Positions 1 to 8,216 of a stretch of DNA of 64,000 nucleotides are shown one piece after another. How positions within the stretch are numbered: position 1 is the stretch's first letter; each line of letters begins with the position of its first letter. A program made the translations under genes and the position numbers. The DNA is from Xanthobacter aminoxidans (GTDB lineage: Bacteria; Pseudomonadota; Alphaproteobacteria; Rhizobiales; Xanthobacteraceae), in NCBI RefSeq assembly GCF_023571765.1, contig NZ_JAMJXC010000023.1, forward strand, positions 1-64,000, given 5' to 3'. The notes under the pieces are model-generated. The model had not been told where the DNA came from. It ran no database searches and saw only the letters and a program-made list of their open reading frames with translations.

Positions 1-65
1 GCCGTGACCCGTTCAACCGCCTCCCGCTTGAACGCCTCTGGAAACACCCGACGCCGTGCGCCCAT
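1..65 (-). CDS. IS3-family transposase OrfA, N-terminal fragment (partial at window edge)
   Basis: Only 21 codons are visible, reading MGARRRVFPEAFKREAVERV and onward. This basic opening with the F-K-R-E-A-V core matches the start of the helix-turn-helix transposase OrfA of IS3/IS911-type elements, which binds the element ends. The gene starts with ATG at 65 behind AGGAG at the expected spacing and runs off the left edge. Whether the full gene is intact cannot be told. It lies just inside the putative terminal repeat ending near 127, as expected for orfA. Confidence 0.65.
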   Translation of the reverse strand, partial: MGARRRVFPEAFKREAVERVT

Positions 66-127
66 CGAACACTCCTGTGAAGCTCGCCAAAGCTAGCATG
101 GGTGTCCACCAAAACGGGGGACGATCA
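1..127 (-). mobile_element. End of an IS3-family insertion sequence, cut by the window edge
   Basis: The minus strand begins near 127 with TGATCGTCCCCCGTTTTGG, the TG-plus-C-tract style of terminal repeat typical of IS3-family ends. About 60 bp later a ribosome-binding site (AGGAG) precedes an orfA start codon at 65. The rest of the element lies outside the window. Neither the opposite terminal repeat nor a target duplication can be checked. The exact boundary at 127 is an estimate. Confidence 0.55.
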
Positions 128-468
128 AGTTCGGACTCTGCGGTCGCATCTGGCTTTTCGGTCGGTCGAGCGGGGGCTTCGGCGGTCGTCATGGCGCGAT
201 AACTCGCCGAGATTTCGAATGTTCCTGAGACGCCCCAGCTTACGCAGCGTGAATATCCAGAACGGTATCCAACTCATGGAGAGCAGACTCCCCCGCCGAA
301 TAAGCGGGCTGGGCCGCCTCGGGCGACCGGGGAGAACATGCCAAAGTGAATGATCTCTCCCGTTCCGATTGACGCCCGTCTGCAGCCCCTATTTTTGGCT
401 GTGAGTGGCGCTGCCATCATTCGGCGCGTCTTCAGCGGGTCGAACGCTCCGCGGGAAAGAACCCCGTG
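128..468. other. Intergenic stretch of about 340 bp beside the IS end; no convincing gene
   Basis: No supported gene was found. On the minus strand an ATG at 192 opens MTTAEAPARPTEKPDATAES and would read on into the IS end. It has no clear ribosome-binding site and could be the start of a gene interrupted by the element. A weak inverted repeat (CAGCC/GGCTG, about 381-400) lies downstream of the ferredoxin gene on the minus strand but has no T-tract, so it is at best a poor terminator. Confidence 0.4.
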
Positions 469-780
469 TCAGGCATGCGGCATGGCGAGTTCCAGGCCGT
501 CCAGTTCCGGCCCCACGCGCAACTGGCAGGAAAGACGCGATCCGGCGCGCGTGTTGAAGGCGCAGTCCAGCATGTCCGCCTCCGCGTCCTCAGGCTCGGG
601 GAGGCGCGCGAGCCAGGCGGCATCCACCCACACGTGGCAGGACGCGCAGGCCGCTGAGCCCTCGCACTCTCCTGTGATGCCGATGCCGAGCGGGCGCAGC
701 ACCTCCATGACGGAGAGGCCGTCCTGCGCCTCTACGTGATGGCGGCTGCCGTCGCGGGCGGTGACGATGAGGCGTGTCAT
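469..780 (-). CDS. [2Fe-2S] ferredoxin, adrenodoxin type
   Basis: A 103-residue soluble ferredoxin. The cluster ligands are C39, C45, C48 and C85, in the C-x5-C-x2-C ... C layout (GECEGSAACASCH, then LSCQ) of adrenodoxin/putidaredoxin-type proteins that carry single electrons to oxygenases or other redox enzymes. It is the last gene of a minus-strand operon, 15 bp after a ferredoxin-NADP reductase, which itself overlaps a molybdopterin oxidoreductase. The likely role is electron transfer between that reductase and the molybdoenzyme; this partnership is inferred from the operon. Family assignment is firm; physiological partner is not shown by sequence. Confidence 0.9.
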   Translation of the reverse strand: MTRLIVTARDGSRHHVEAQDGLSVMEVLRPLGIGITGECEGSAACASCHVWVDAAWLARLPEPEDAEADMLDCAFNTRAGSRLSCQLRVGPELDGLELAMPHA

Positions 781-795
781 GGGCCGAAGGGCTCC

Positions 796-1833
796 TCAGA
801 CGTTTGCAGCGCGCGCGGCCGGGTCGCCACGGCTGGTGGAATGCTCGAAGTGGCGCGCCGCGGCCGGGCGCAGCAGGGCGAGCGTGCTGTGGGCGGCCCG
901 AGCGGCCTCCGCGAAGCCGGTGAGGATCAGCTTCAGCTTGCCGGGATAGTCGGCGACGTCCCCTACGGCGAATACGCCGGGGCGCATGGTCTGCATGCTG
1001 GCGGGAGCGACCGGGATGCCGGCGGCGCCCGCAGCGATGCCGAAGCTGGCGAGCGCCGAGAGATCCTTGGCGAGGCCGTAGAAGCACAGGAGCGCATCGG
1101 CCGCCACCTCTTCCTGTCCACCCGCGCCATCGGCGAGATGCACGGCCTCGATCCGCGCGCCGGTTCCAGACACGCCCGCAAGGGTACGGGGCGCGCAGAT
1201 GCGGATGCGCCCCTCCTGCACGAGGCGCTCGATCGCGGCGAGCGTCGCAGGCGCGGCCCGGAAGACGGGCCGCCGATGCACAAGCACCACCTGAGCGGCG
1301 ATGCCGGCGAGGATCACCGCCCAATCGGCTGCCGAGTCTCCGCCGCCCGCGATCACCACCATCCGGCCGCGAAACCGCGCGGGGTCGTCCACCGCATAGA
1401 AAAGGCTGGTCCCCTCGAAGGCCGCAAGATTGGGGATCGGCGGACGGTTGGGGCCAAACGCCCCGGCGCCCGCCACCACCACCACGGCGCGGGCGCCCAC
1501 CTCGCTTCCGTCGGAGAGGGCGATGCGGAACTGTTCCCCCTCCTGCCTGAGGCCGATGGCGCGGCGGCCGAGGAGATAGAGGGGGTCATAGGGCGCCGCC
1601 TGTCCCACCAGATCGGCGACCAGCGCGCCCGCCGTCACGGAGGGCCGGCCGGGAATGTCATAGATGGGCTTTTCCGAGTAGAGCGCCGCGCACTGGCCGC
1701 CGGGCACGTCGAGCGCGTCCACCACCAAGGCGTCGAGCCCCGCCTGGCCGAGGGCGAAGAGGGTGAACAAGCCCACGGGCCCCGCGCCGATGACCGCCAC
1801 GTCCCGCACGGCGGCCGTCCGCAATGGACTCAT
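796..1833 (-). CDS. Ferredoxin--NADP+ reductase, thioredoxin-reductase-like type
   Basis: A 345-residue FAD flavoprotein. The FAD dinucleotide motif GAGPVG is at 16-21, and a second glycine-rich NADPH segment (VVIAGGGDSAADWA) lies mid-protein. The C-terminal segment GVFAVGDVADYPGKLKLILT is characteristic of the YumC-type reductases. The redox CxxC of true thioredoxin reductases is absent, so disulfide reduction is unlikely. It would move electrons between NADP(H) and the ferredoxin encoded next. The start codon overlaps the stop of the upstream molybdopterin oxidoreductase (ATGA at 1830-1833), indicating translational coupling. Confidence 0.9.
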   Translation of the reverse strand: MSPLRTAAVRDVAVIGAGPVGLFTLFALGQAGLDALVVDALDVPGGQCAALYSEKPIYDIPGRPSVTAGALVADLVGQAAPYDPLYLLGRRAIGLRQEGEQFRIALSDGSEVGARAVVVVAGAGAFGPNRPPIPNLAAFEGTSLFYAVDDPARFRGRMVVIAGGGDSAADWAVILAGIAAQVVLVHRRPVFRAAPATLAAIERLVQEGRIRICAPRTLAGVSGTGARIEAVHLADGAGGQEEVAADALLCFYGLAKDLSALASFGIAAGAAGIPVAPASMQTMRPGVFAVGDVADYPGKLKLILTGFAEAARAAHSTLALLRPAAARHFEHSTSRGDPAARAANV

Positions 1834-3872
1834 TCCGCGGCCTCCGCGCGTATCAGGCGCGCCTCCGTACCGTGGACGGTGGTGCTCTCGGCGATGTCGC
1901 TCTTGTGGCCCGGCACCAAGGCGTTGACGTTGGCATCACCCGGCGAGAGGCTCGGCCAGCGGCCCTTGTGCATCAGGACGACGCCCGGAAGGGTGCGGTC
2001 GGAGATCGCGACCGTGACCGGCACGCGGCCCTCGCCATTGGCAAGCACTACCTGATCGCCCTCCGCGAGGCCTTCGCGCGCCGCGTCGTCCGGATGGAGC
2101 GCCACGGTCGGCGGTCCGAGCCGGCGCCGGATCACCGGATCATTGCCGTAGCTCGAGTTCATCTGCCATTGGGAGGCGGGAGAAAGGATGCGCATCCTGC
2201 CATCCGCAGGCGGCGCGTCGACGTGGGCCATGGGCAGGCGCGGCAGGCCGAGGGCGGCCGCCTGCCCGCTCGCAAGCTCAATTCGTCCCGAAGGCGTCCC
2301 GAAGGCGAGGCCTTCGAACTGCACCTTCGGCTCGGGGAAGACGGTGGCCGTACCCACGGCGGCCAAATCGGCGAAGGTGCCTTCAAAGGGCGTCTGGGCG
2401 AGAAGCCGCGCGATGAGGTCGGCATCGGTCTCAAACAGCTCCGGCTCGGCGAAGCCCATAGCCGCCGCGAGCCGGCGGAAAATTTCCGAATTCGGCAGCG
2501 CCGTGCCGGGAGGATCGCCCGCCTTCACCTGCGCCGAGACGGTGAGGTCAAAATAGGACAGCACCAGGTCGTCGCACTCGAGAAAGCTCGCCGCCGGCAG
2601 CACGATGTCTGCATAGGCGGTGGTGTCGGTGTGAAACAGGTCCACCGCCACGTGGAACAGGTCCTCGCGCATCAGTGCCCGGCGCAGGCGGGCCTGCTCC
2701 GGCGAGGAGGCGGCGGGGTTGTTGTTCCAGTTCACGAAGGCACGGGCGCGCTGCGGATCCTCCAGCGTGGCCGCGAGGTCCATGTGGCTTATGGCGGGCG
2801 GCGCGTTCGTCGCAAGCGCGGGGCAGGTTAGCGTCGCCATGTCGATGCCGCGCCCGCCGGGGCCGTTCATGTAGAGAAACCCGGCGCCGGGCTTGCCGAG
2901 ATTGCCGGAGAATGCCACCAGCGCCGCCAGCGCACGGAAGGCGTTGCCGCCATACGGCTGGCGCTGCACGCCCTGCCCGAGCCACAGGAGCGAGGGGCCC
3001 GCTCCGTAGGCGCGCGCGGCCTCCTCGATCAGCTCCGCGGGCACGCCGCAGAGCGTCGCCGCGCGCTCGGGGCTCATGGCGGCGATGGTTGGGGCAAGGT
3101 CCTCCGCCCCCAGAACGTGGGAGGCCAGGAAATCCCGGTCGTCGAGCCCGTCGCGGAGCAGCACATGGATGAAGGCGAAGGCGAGCGCCGCATCGCTGCC
3201 GGGCCGCAGTTGCAGATGCAGGTCCGCGGCGCGCGCCGTGTCGTGGGCGACGGGATCGACGGCGATGATGCGCGTGCCCGCGGCCTGCGCATCCGCGAGC
3301 CAGCCCTTGTTCTGGTGCGGCGCCGAGAAGGAGGGGTTGGCGCCCCATACCAGGATGGTGCGGGCATCGCGTGCGGTGCGCGGGTCGAAGCCTTCGAGGG
3401 AGTTGCCGAAGGTCATTTCCAGCGCGACATGCCCCGCCTTGTTGCAGACGGTGTCGGGATCGACCTCCGTCGCGCCGAGGCGGTTGAAGAAACGGATGGG
3501 AAACCAGCCGCCCACCAGCCCCACCGTGCCGGTGTAATGGGTATGGAGGATCGTGCGGGCCTCGCCTTCGGCGCTGAGCGCGCCGAAACGCTCGGCGATC
3601 AGCGCCAGCGCCTCGTCCCAGCCGATGGGCTCGAACGTCCCTTCGCCCTTGGCCCCCACGCGCTTGAGCGGCGTCGCCAGCCTGAAATCTGTCGCGCGCC
3701 AGCTGCCGTTGTAGACGATGGCGCACTTGCCGCAGAGGGCGCCCCGGGTGACGGCGTGGTCGGGATCTCCGAGAACCTTCCGGATCATGCCGTCGCGGCG
3801 GCCCACGACGATCCCGCAGGCGTCGTAGCAGTCCCTCGGGCAAGTGGTCTTGATGAAGTCCGCGTCCGCCAT
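1830..3872 (-). CDS. Molybdopterin-dependent oxidoreductase (bis-MGD, formate dehydrogenase/DMSO reductase superfamily)
   Basis: A 680-residue cytoplasmic-type molybdoenzyme without a Tat signal. The N-terminus carries a [4Fe-4S] site, C11-x3-C15-x3-C19-x27-C47 (TCPRDCYDACG ... GALCGKC). The middle contains the bis-MGD binding folds (LVWGANPSFSAPHQNKGW; WLGQGVQRQPYGGNAFRA), and the C-terminus the molydopterin dinucleotide-binding beta-barrel. The start at 3872 was chosen because the cysteine motif follows directly; an in-frame ATG at 3926 would add 18 unlike residues. It leads an operon with a ferredoxin reductase and a ferredoxin, implying NADP(H)-linked electron supply or removal. The substrate cannot be read from sequence. 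The divergent neighbour is a DapA-family enzyme with an ABC importer. Confidence 0.85.
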   Translation of the reverse strand: MADADFIKTTCPRDCYDACGIVVGRRDGMIRKVLGDPDHAVTRGALCGKCAIVYNGSWRATDFRLATPLKRVGAKGEGTFEPIGWDEALALIAERFGALSAEGEARTILHTHYTGTVGLVGGWFPIRFFNRLGATEVDPDTVCNKAGHVALEMTFGNSLEGFDPRTARDARTILVWGANPSFSAPHQNKGWLADAQAAGTRIIAVDPVAHDTARAADLHLQLRPGSDAALAFAFIHVLLRDGLDDRDFLASHVLGAEDLAPTIAAMSPERAATLCGVPAELIEEAARAYGAGPSLLWLGQGVQRQPYGGNAFRALAALVAFSGNLGKPGAGFLYMNGPGGRGIDMATLTCPALATNAPPAISHMDLAATLEDPQRARAFVNWNNNPAASSPEQARLRRALMREDLFHVAVDLFHTDTTAYADIVLPAASFLECDDLVLSYFDLTVSAQVKAGDPPGTALPNSEIFRRLAAAMGFAEPELFETDADLIARLLAQTPFEGTFADLAAVGTATVFPEPKVQFEGLAFGTPSGRIELASGQAAALGLPRLPMAHVDAPPADGRMRILSPASQWQMNSSYGNDPVIRRRLGPPTVALHPDDAAREGLAEGDQVVLANGEGRVPVTVAISDRTLPGVVLMHKGRWPSLSPGDANVNALVPGHKSDIAESTTVHGTEARLIRAEAAE

Positions 3873-3934
3873 GGCGCTGGTCGGCCTCGTTCTGGTGAAG
3901 GGAAGAGCGGTCGCGGCCGCCCACATCGGCCGGC

Positions 3935-3955
3935 TCGCATGGAAAACTTATGCGA
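3935..3955. promoter_or_regulatory. Inverted repeat TCGCAT-N9-ATGCGA in a divergent promoter region
   Basis: A perfect 6-bp inverted repeat with a 9-bp A-rich spacer lies between the molybdoenzyme start (3872) and the divergent DapA-family gene (4083). Position and symmetry suit a dimeric regulator. A second small repeat, CTTCA-TAG-TGAAG, is at 4055-4067. The MocR regulator at 9704 is the nearest candidate protein. No footprint or conservation data are available. Confidence 0.35.
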
Positions 3956-4082
3956 AGGGCCTCCCGCCCCGAAGCCCTCCCTGAGCTGGTCCTATCGATT
4001 TTTCCCAAAGCGGAACCATCGCACGCCTTGTGAACCGGACATCCCGGGCTCAGGCTTCATAGTGAAGACGGGGAGCCGAGGC

Positions 4083-4967
4083 ATGACCAGAATGAATATC
4101 GAGGGTGTTGTTCTGTTTTCAGTGACGCCGGTCGCGGCGGATGGCTCCATCGACTACACTCGGTGGAAGAAACATCTTGATGATGCACTCGCGGCCGGCA
4201 TCCACAGCGTCACCCTGTTCGGAAGCACGGGCGCGAACGGCTATTTCACCGAAGCCGAGAAGATGAAGGCGCTGGAAGAGGTCGCCACGCATCTGGGCGG
4301 CCGGGTGCCGGTGATGACGGGCATCGGTGCCATGACCACGGCGGAAAGCGTCCGCCTTGCAAAGCACGCGGCCGACCATGGCGCGGATGCGGTGCTGGTG
4401 GTGCCGCTCAACTACTGGAAGCCGACCGAGCGGGAGATCATCACCCATTACGAGACGGTCGCCGCAGCCAGCGACCTGCCACTGTGGCTCTACAACAACC
4501 CGCCGCTCGCCGGCATCGACCTCACCCCGGCGCTGGTGAAGACGCTCTCCTCCATCCCGACGCTGGTGGGCATGAAGGACTCCTCCGGCGACCTGTCGCG
4601 CGCCTTCATGGTGCCCAAGATCACCGGCGGAAAGGTCCAGGTGGGCATCGGCCAGGATACGCTCATCCTGGAGCCGGCGCTGGCCATCGCGCCGGCCTGG
4701 TTCACTGGCCTTGCCAACATTTGTCCGGCCGAGTGCGTCGCCTTCTGGAACGCAGCCAAGGCCGGCGACGTGGCGGCGGCCTATGCCGCCGCGGCCCGTC
4801 TCTTTCCCCTGAGCGAGATCGGCGGTCGTTACGGCATCATCCGCGTGGCCCATGAGGGCTTGGCGCTGATGGGCAAGAGCGCGGGGTATCCGCGCCCGCC
4901 GCTTCTGCCGCTGGAGGCAGCGGCCGCCGCAGAGGTGAAGGCGGCTATCGATGCGTTGGCCGCCTGA
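4083..4967 (+). CDS. Dihydrodipicolinate synthase (DapA)/N-acetylneuraminate lyase family protein
   Basis: A 294-residue TIM-barrel class I aldolase-type protein of normal family length. The Schiff-base lysine is K165 (LVGMKDSSGD) and the partner tyrosine is Y137 (LWLYNNP). The substrate loop is GSTGANG at 47-53 in place of the GTTGE of housekeeping DapA, so it is probably a catabolic lyase, aldolase or dehydratase and not the lysine-pathway enzyme. ATG at 4083 follows GGGAG at good spacing. It heads the plus-strand run that continues with a Liv-type importer, suggesting it acts on the imported compound or its breakdown product. The exact reaction is unknown. Confidence 0.85.
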   Translation: MTRMNIEGVVLFSVTPVAADGSIDYTRWKKHLDDALAAGIHSVTLFGSTGANGYFTEAEKMKALEEVATHLGGRVPVMTGIGAMTTAESVRLAKHAADHGADAVLVVPLNYWKPTEREIITHYETVAAASDLPLWLYNNPPLAGIDLTPALVKTLSSIPTLVGMKDSSGDLSRAFMVPKITGGKVQVGIGQDTLILEPALAIAPAWFTGLANICPAECVAFWNAAKAGDVAAAYAAAARLFPLSEIGGRYGIIRVAHEGLALMGKSAGYPRPPLLPLEAAAAAEVKAAIDALAA

Positions 4968-4975
4968 GGCGGACC

Positions 4976-5008
4976 GGCAAGGCCATTCATAGGCAAGGCC
5001 CATTCATA
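4976..5008 (+). repeat. Tandem 16/17-bp duplication upstream of the substrate-binding protein gene
   Basis: GGCAAGGCCATTCATA (4976-4991) is followed directly by GGCAAGGCCCATTCATA (4992-5008), differing by one inserted C. It lies in the 92-bp gap between the DapA-family gene and the substrate-binding protein gene. A second tandem duplication occurs within the next 90 bp. Confidence 0.9.
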
Positions 5009-5059
5009 AAAGCATAGAGCGCCAAAGGCGCCGCTTCTCCAAACCTTCCGGAGATCGAC

Positions 5060-6367
5060 ATGGACCCGAAATCAGGTATCGACCCGAAATCAGGTATCGA
5101 CCGTCGTGGTGTCCTCAAGGGCATGGCGGGGCTGGCGGCGGGAAGCGCCGTCGGCGCCTTTCCCATGCCCGCCCTCGCCCAGAATACACCGTTGAAGGTC
5201 GGCATCATCGCGCCACGCGCCGGCACAGCGGCCTACATCGGGGCCAACGGCCTGCGCGCGGTGGAGTGGAGCACCGAGAAGATCAACGCGTCCGGCGGCA
5301 TCGCCGGCCGCAAGGTTGAACTGGTGGTGGAGGAGGAGACCAACGCCAAGGAGACGCTGGAGCGCGCCCGGCGCCTCGTGCTCCAGGAAAAAGTGGACTG
5401 CATCCAGGGCGGCTATTCCACCGGCGTGACGCTGCCGATGGCGCCGACGCTGGAGGACATGCAGGTCCTCACCATCTTTTGGGACGGCACCACTCAGGAC
5501 GGCGTGAAGGAGACCATGCCGTCGCCGAAATACGTGTTCAAGAGCGCCGACAACGAGTGCGAAGCGGTGATGGCCTCGCTGATCGCGCTCAAGCATCTGA
5601 AGGGCCAGTTCAAGCGCATCGCCGCCATCAGCCCGGACTATACCTACGGGCGCAACGTGTGGACCGCCTTCAAGGCGCTCAACAAGAAGTTCGGCATCGA
5701 CGCCGAGGTGGTCTCGGAGCAGTGGTCGAGCTTCAGCCAGCTGGACTTCACCGCCAACGTGGCGGCGCTGAAGGCGGCCAAGCCCGATCTCATCTATTGC
5801 GTGCTGGGCAATGCGGACCTGCCCATCTTCATGCGCGCGGCCACCAGCGCCGGCCTCACGGATACCGCCCGCATGGTGCTGGTGCAGGCCGGCCACCAGC
5901 ACGGCCAGTTGAAGAAGCCCTTCACGCCGGTCGGCACGCTGCTGTGCTACAACACCATGTATTTCGCGCGACCAAATCCCTCTCCAGCGCAGAAGGAATT
6001 CGTCGAATACTACATGGACAAGTACAAGGACTATCCCCACTGGGAGAGCGACCGCGCCTTCTTCGCCATGAACGTCTACAAGGCGGGCGTGGAGAAGGCG
6101 ATGGCCGCGAAAGGCGGGTCCTGGCCGAAGCCGGAGGAGATCGCCCAGGCGATCGAGGGCATCAAGGTGGAATCGTTCGGCGGGCCGGCCGGAATGCGCA
6201 AGGACCATATCGCCGAGGAGATGTTCTACGGCGGCTTCGCCACCCACGACAATCCCTATGACGTGTGCACGCTGAAGGACACCTACAGCTACGACGCCTC
6301 CGTGCTCCAGAAGCCGCCGGGCGCCGATTTCTGGGGCTGGCTCGAAACGGCCAATTTCCCGGTCTGA
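5060..6367 (+). CDS. Branched-chain amino acid-type ABC transporter substrate-binding protein
   Basis: A 435-residue periplasmic binding protein of the LivK/Peripla_BP_6 family. A Tat-like export signal (DRRGVLKG followed by an alanine/glycine-rich stretch to about ALAQ, residue 40) precedes the mature start NTPLKVGIIAPRAG. The first 14 residues contain a perfect repeat (DPKSGI twice) produced by an 18-bp tandem DNA duplication. It is followed at 23 bp by the first permease gene, so it supplies the ligand to the LivHMGF importer. The ligand is unknown; such proteins bind branched-chain amino acids, amides, urea or aromatic acids. ATG at 5060 follows CCGGAG. Confidence 0.9.
   Translation: MDPKSGIDPKSGIDRRGVLKGMAGLAAGSAVGAFPMPALAQNTPLKVGIIAPRAGTAAYIGANGLRAVEWSTEKINASGGIAGRKVELVVEEETNAKETLERARRLVLQEKVDCIQGGYSTGVTLPMAPTLEDMQVLTIFWDGTTQDGVKETMPSPKYVFKSADNECEAVMASLIALKHLKGQFKRIAAISPDYTYGRNVWTAFKALNKKFGIDAEVVSEQWSSFSQLDFTANVAALKAAKPDLIYCVLGNADLPIFMRAATSAGLTDTARMVLVQAGHQHGQLKKPFTPVGTLLCYNTMYFARPNPSPAQKEFVEYYMDKYKDYPHWESDRAFFAMNVYKAGVEKAMAAKGGSWPKPEEIAQAIEGIKVESFGGPAGMRKDHIAEEMFYGGFATHDNPYDVCTLKDTYSYDASVLQKPPGADFWGWLETANFPV
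5063..5098 (+). repeat. Perfect 18-bp tandem duplication inside the 5' end of a gene
   Basis: GACCCGAAATCAGGTATC occurs twice in tandem (5063-5080 and 5081-5098), just after the start codon. It keeps the frame and duplicates DPKSGI ahead of the Tat-like signal. No mismatch separates the copies, which suggests a recent slippage event. Confidence 0.95.
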
Positions 6368-6390
6368 CCGGCCGGGAGCAGAGACGCGAC

Positions 6391-7269
6391 ATGGCCACGG
6401 TCGACCTTCTGTTCGCCGCGCTGTTCAACGCTGCGGTCCTGTTCCTCGTCACGGCGGGACTGCAGCTCATCTTCGGTGTCCAGCGCATCGTCAATCTGAC
6501 CGCCGGCTCGCTCTATGCCCTCGGGGCCTATTTCGGGGCCTCGGTGTTCGAGTGGTTCTCGGCGCAGGGCGGCTCTCCCGTCCTGCTCCTGCCGGTGCTC
6601 ATCCTGTCCGGCCTCCTGGCGGGACAGGTGGGCTTCATCGTCGAGCGGGTGCTGCGCACGGTCTACGGCCGCGACGAAGCCTTCCAGCTGCTCATGACGT
6701 TCACCTTCGTGCTGATGTTCCAGGATGTCCTGCGCTACGTCTGGGGCGCTCAGCCGCGGCTGCTCGGCGATCTGCCATCGGTCTACGGCACACTCGTGGT
6801 CGGCGAATTCACCTTCCCCGTCTACAACCTGCTGGTGATGGCGAGCGCGCTGGTGGTGGCCGGCCTGCTCTACTGGCTCATCGAACGCACAAGTCTCGGC
6901 CACGTGGTGCGGGCCACCGCCGAGAACGGCCGCATGGCGGAGGCGCTGGGCGCCAACACCCGCCGCATCAACATGCTCGTGTTCGTGCTCGGCTCCATGC
7001 TCGGCACGGTCGGCGGCGCGCTTGTCATTCCCACCACGGCGGCCTCGCTGGAAATGCCCATCGCGCTCATCGTCGAAGCCTTCGCGGTGGTGGTGATCGG
7101 CGGGCTGGGCAGCATCCGCGGCGCCTTCCTCGGCGCCATCATCGTCGGCGTGCTCAGGGCGCTCTCGCTCACCTATTTCCCGGAGCTGGAGGTGATGTCC
7201 ATCTATCTTGTGGTGATCGTCGTCCTCGTGGCGCGGCCCTACGGACTGTTCGGGAAGGCCGAGGCATGA
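6391..7269 (+). CDS. Branched-chain amino acid-type ABC transporter permease (LivH family)
   Basis: A 292-residue inner-membrane permease with about eight hydrophobic segments. The opening MATVDLLFAALFNAAVLFLV and the loop around VQRIVNLTAGSLYALGAYFG correspond to the LivH signature region. GGLGSIRGAFLGAIIVG near the C-terminus matches the family ATPase-coupling area. ATG at 6391 is preceded by GGGAGCAGAG. The stop codon overlaps the start of the LivM-type gene (ATGA, 7266-7269). It would form the channel dimer with that protein. Confidence 0.92.
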   Translation: MATVDLLFAALFNAAVLFLVTAGLQLIFGVQRIVNLTAGSLYALGAYFGASVFEWFSAQGGSPVLLLPVLILSGLLAGQVGFIVERVLRTVYGRDEAFQLLMTFTFVLMFQDVLRYVWGAQPRLLGDLPSVYGTLVVGEFTFPVYNLLVMASALVVAGLLYWLIERTSLGHVVRATAENGRMAEALGANTRRINMLVFVLGSMLGTVGGALVIPTTAASLEMPIALIVEAFAVVVIGGLGSIRGAFLGAIIVGVLRALSLTYFPELEVMSIYLVVIVVLVARPYGLFGKAEA

Positions 7270-8216
7270 AGACCATCCTCGCCTTCCTCGCCGTGCTCGC
7301 GGCCTTCGTCGCCGCCCCGTTCGCGCTGGGGCCCTACTACACCACACTCATCATCCCGATCCTCGCCTATGCCATCGCTTTGACCGGCCTCAACCTCCTG
7401 TTCGGCTACGGCGGGCTCCTGTCCTTCGGCCACGCCATGTTCCTCGCCATCGGCGCCTATGCGAGCGCGGTGATGGGGGCGAAGCTCGGGGTTCGCGCGT
7501 TCGAGGCGCAGCTCATCGTGGCGATGCTCGCGAGCGGCACGGTGGCGGCGCTGATCGGCCTCCTCTGCCTGCGCTATACGACCATCTTCTTCTCGATGCT
7601 GACGCTCGCCTTCGGCATGATCTTCCATTCCTTCCTGTTCAAGTTCTACGACCTGACCGGCGGAGAATCCGGCATCTCCGTGCCGCGCCCCAGCTTGTTC
7701 GGCGCCAGCTTCGCCTCCATGAGCAAGACCGCCTTCCTGGTGGGGCCGTTCTACTGGTACGCGCTCGGGCTGTTCTCGGTCATGTTCCTCCTCATGGCGC
7801 TGATCGTCTCCTCGCCCTTCGGGCTCGCGCTCAAGGCGGGGCGGGACAACGAGCGCAAGACGTCGTTTCTCGGGGTGCCGGTGTTCAAGGTGCGCTACGT
7901 GGCGTTCATCCTGTCCGGCATCTATTGCGCGGTCGGCGGCGCGGTGCTGGCAGTCAGCATCGGCGCTGCGGATCCGGAGCTGTCCTACTGGACACAGTCC
8001 GGCAACATGATCTTCATCATCATCCTCGGAGGGCTCGGGCAATTGTTCGGCCCGATCGTCGGGGCCGTGTCCTTCACCCTGCTGCAGGACACGCTGATGG
8101 CCAATACCGAGTACTGGCGCTTTGCCCTCGGCGCGATTCTCGCGCTCATCATCATCTTCGCCCCGCGCGGTATTCTCGGCCTCATCACGCGTGCACTGGA
8201 ATGGAGGCGGCGATGA
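7266..8216 (+). CDS. Branched-chain amino acid-type ABC transporter permease (LivM family)
   Basis: A 316-residue membrane protein with about nine to ten hydrophobic segments, starting MKTILAFLAVLAAF. The segment NLLFGYGGLLSFGHAMFLAI is the characteristic LivM motif. GLALKAGRDNERKTSFLGV and IILGGLGQLFGPIVGA mark the ATPase-contact region. Both ends overlap neighbouring genes by 4 bp (LivH-type upstream, LivG-type downstream), so the permease and ATPase genes are translationally coupled. The importer specificity is not visible. Confidence 0.92.
   Translation: MKTILAFLAVLAAFVAAPFALGPYYTTLIIPILAYAIALTGLNLLFGYGGLLSFGHAMFLAIGAYASAVMGAKLGVRAFEAQLIVAMLASGTVAALIGLLCLRYTTIFFSMLTLAFGMIFHSFLFKFYDLTGGESGISVPRPSLFGASFASMSKTAFLVGPFYWYALGLFSVMFLLMALIVSSPFGLALKAGRDNERKTSFLGVPVFKVRYVAFILSGIYCAVGGAVLAVSIGAADPELSYWTQSGNMIFIIILGGLGQLFGPIVGAVSFTLLQDTLMANTEYWRFALGAILALIIIFAPRGILGLITRALEWRRR

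Noticed and set aside
736-2055. Long plus-strand open frames opposite the molybdoenzyme operon
   Set aside because: They are antisense shadows of high-GC coding sequence, rich in Arg/Gly/His/Ala, with no domain; the minus-strand genes have clear motifs.
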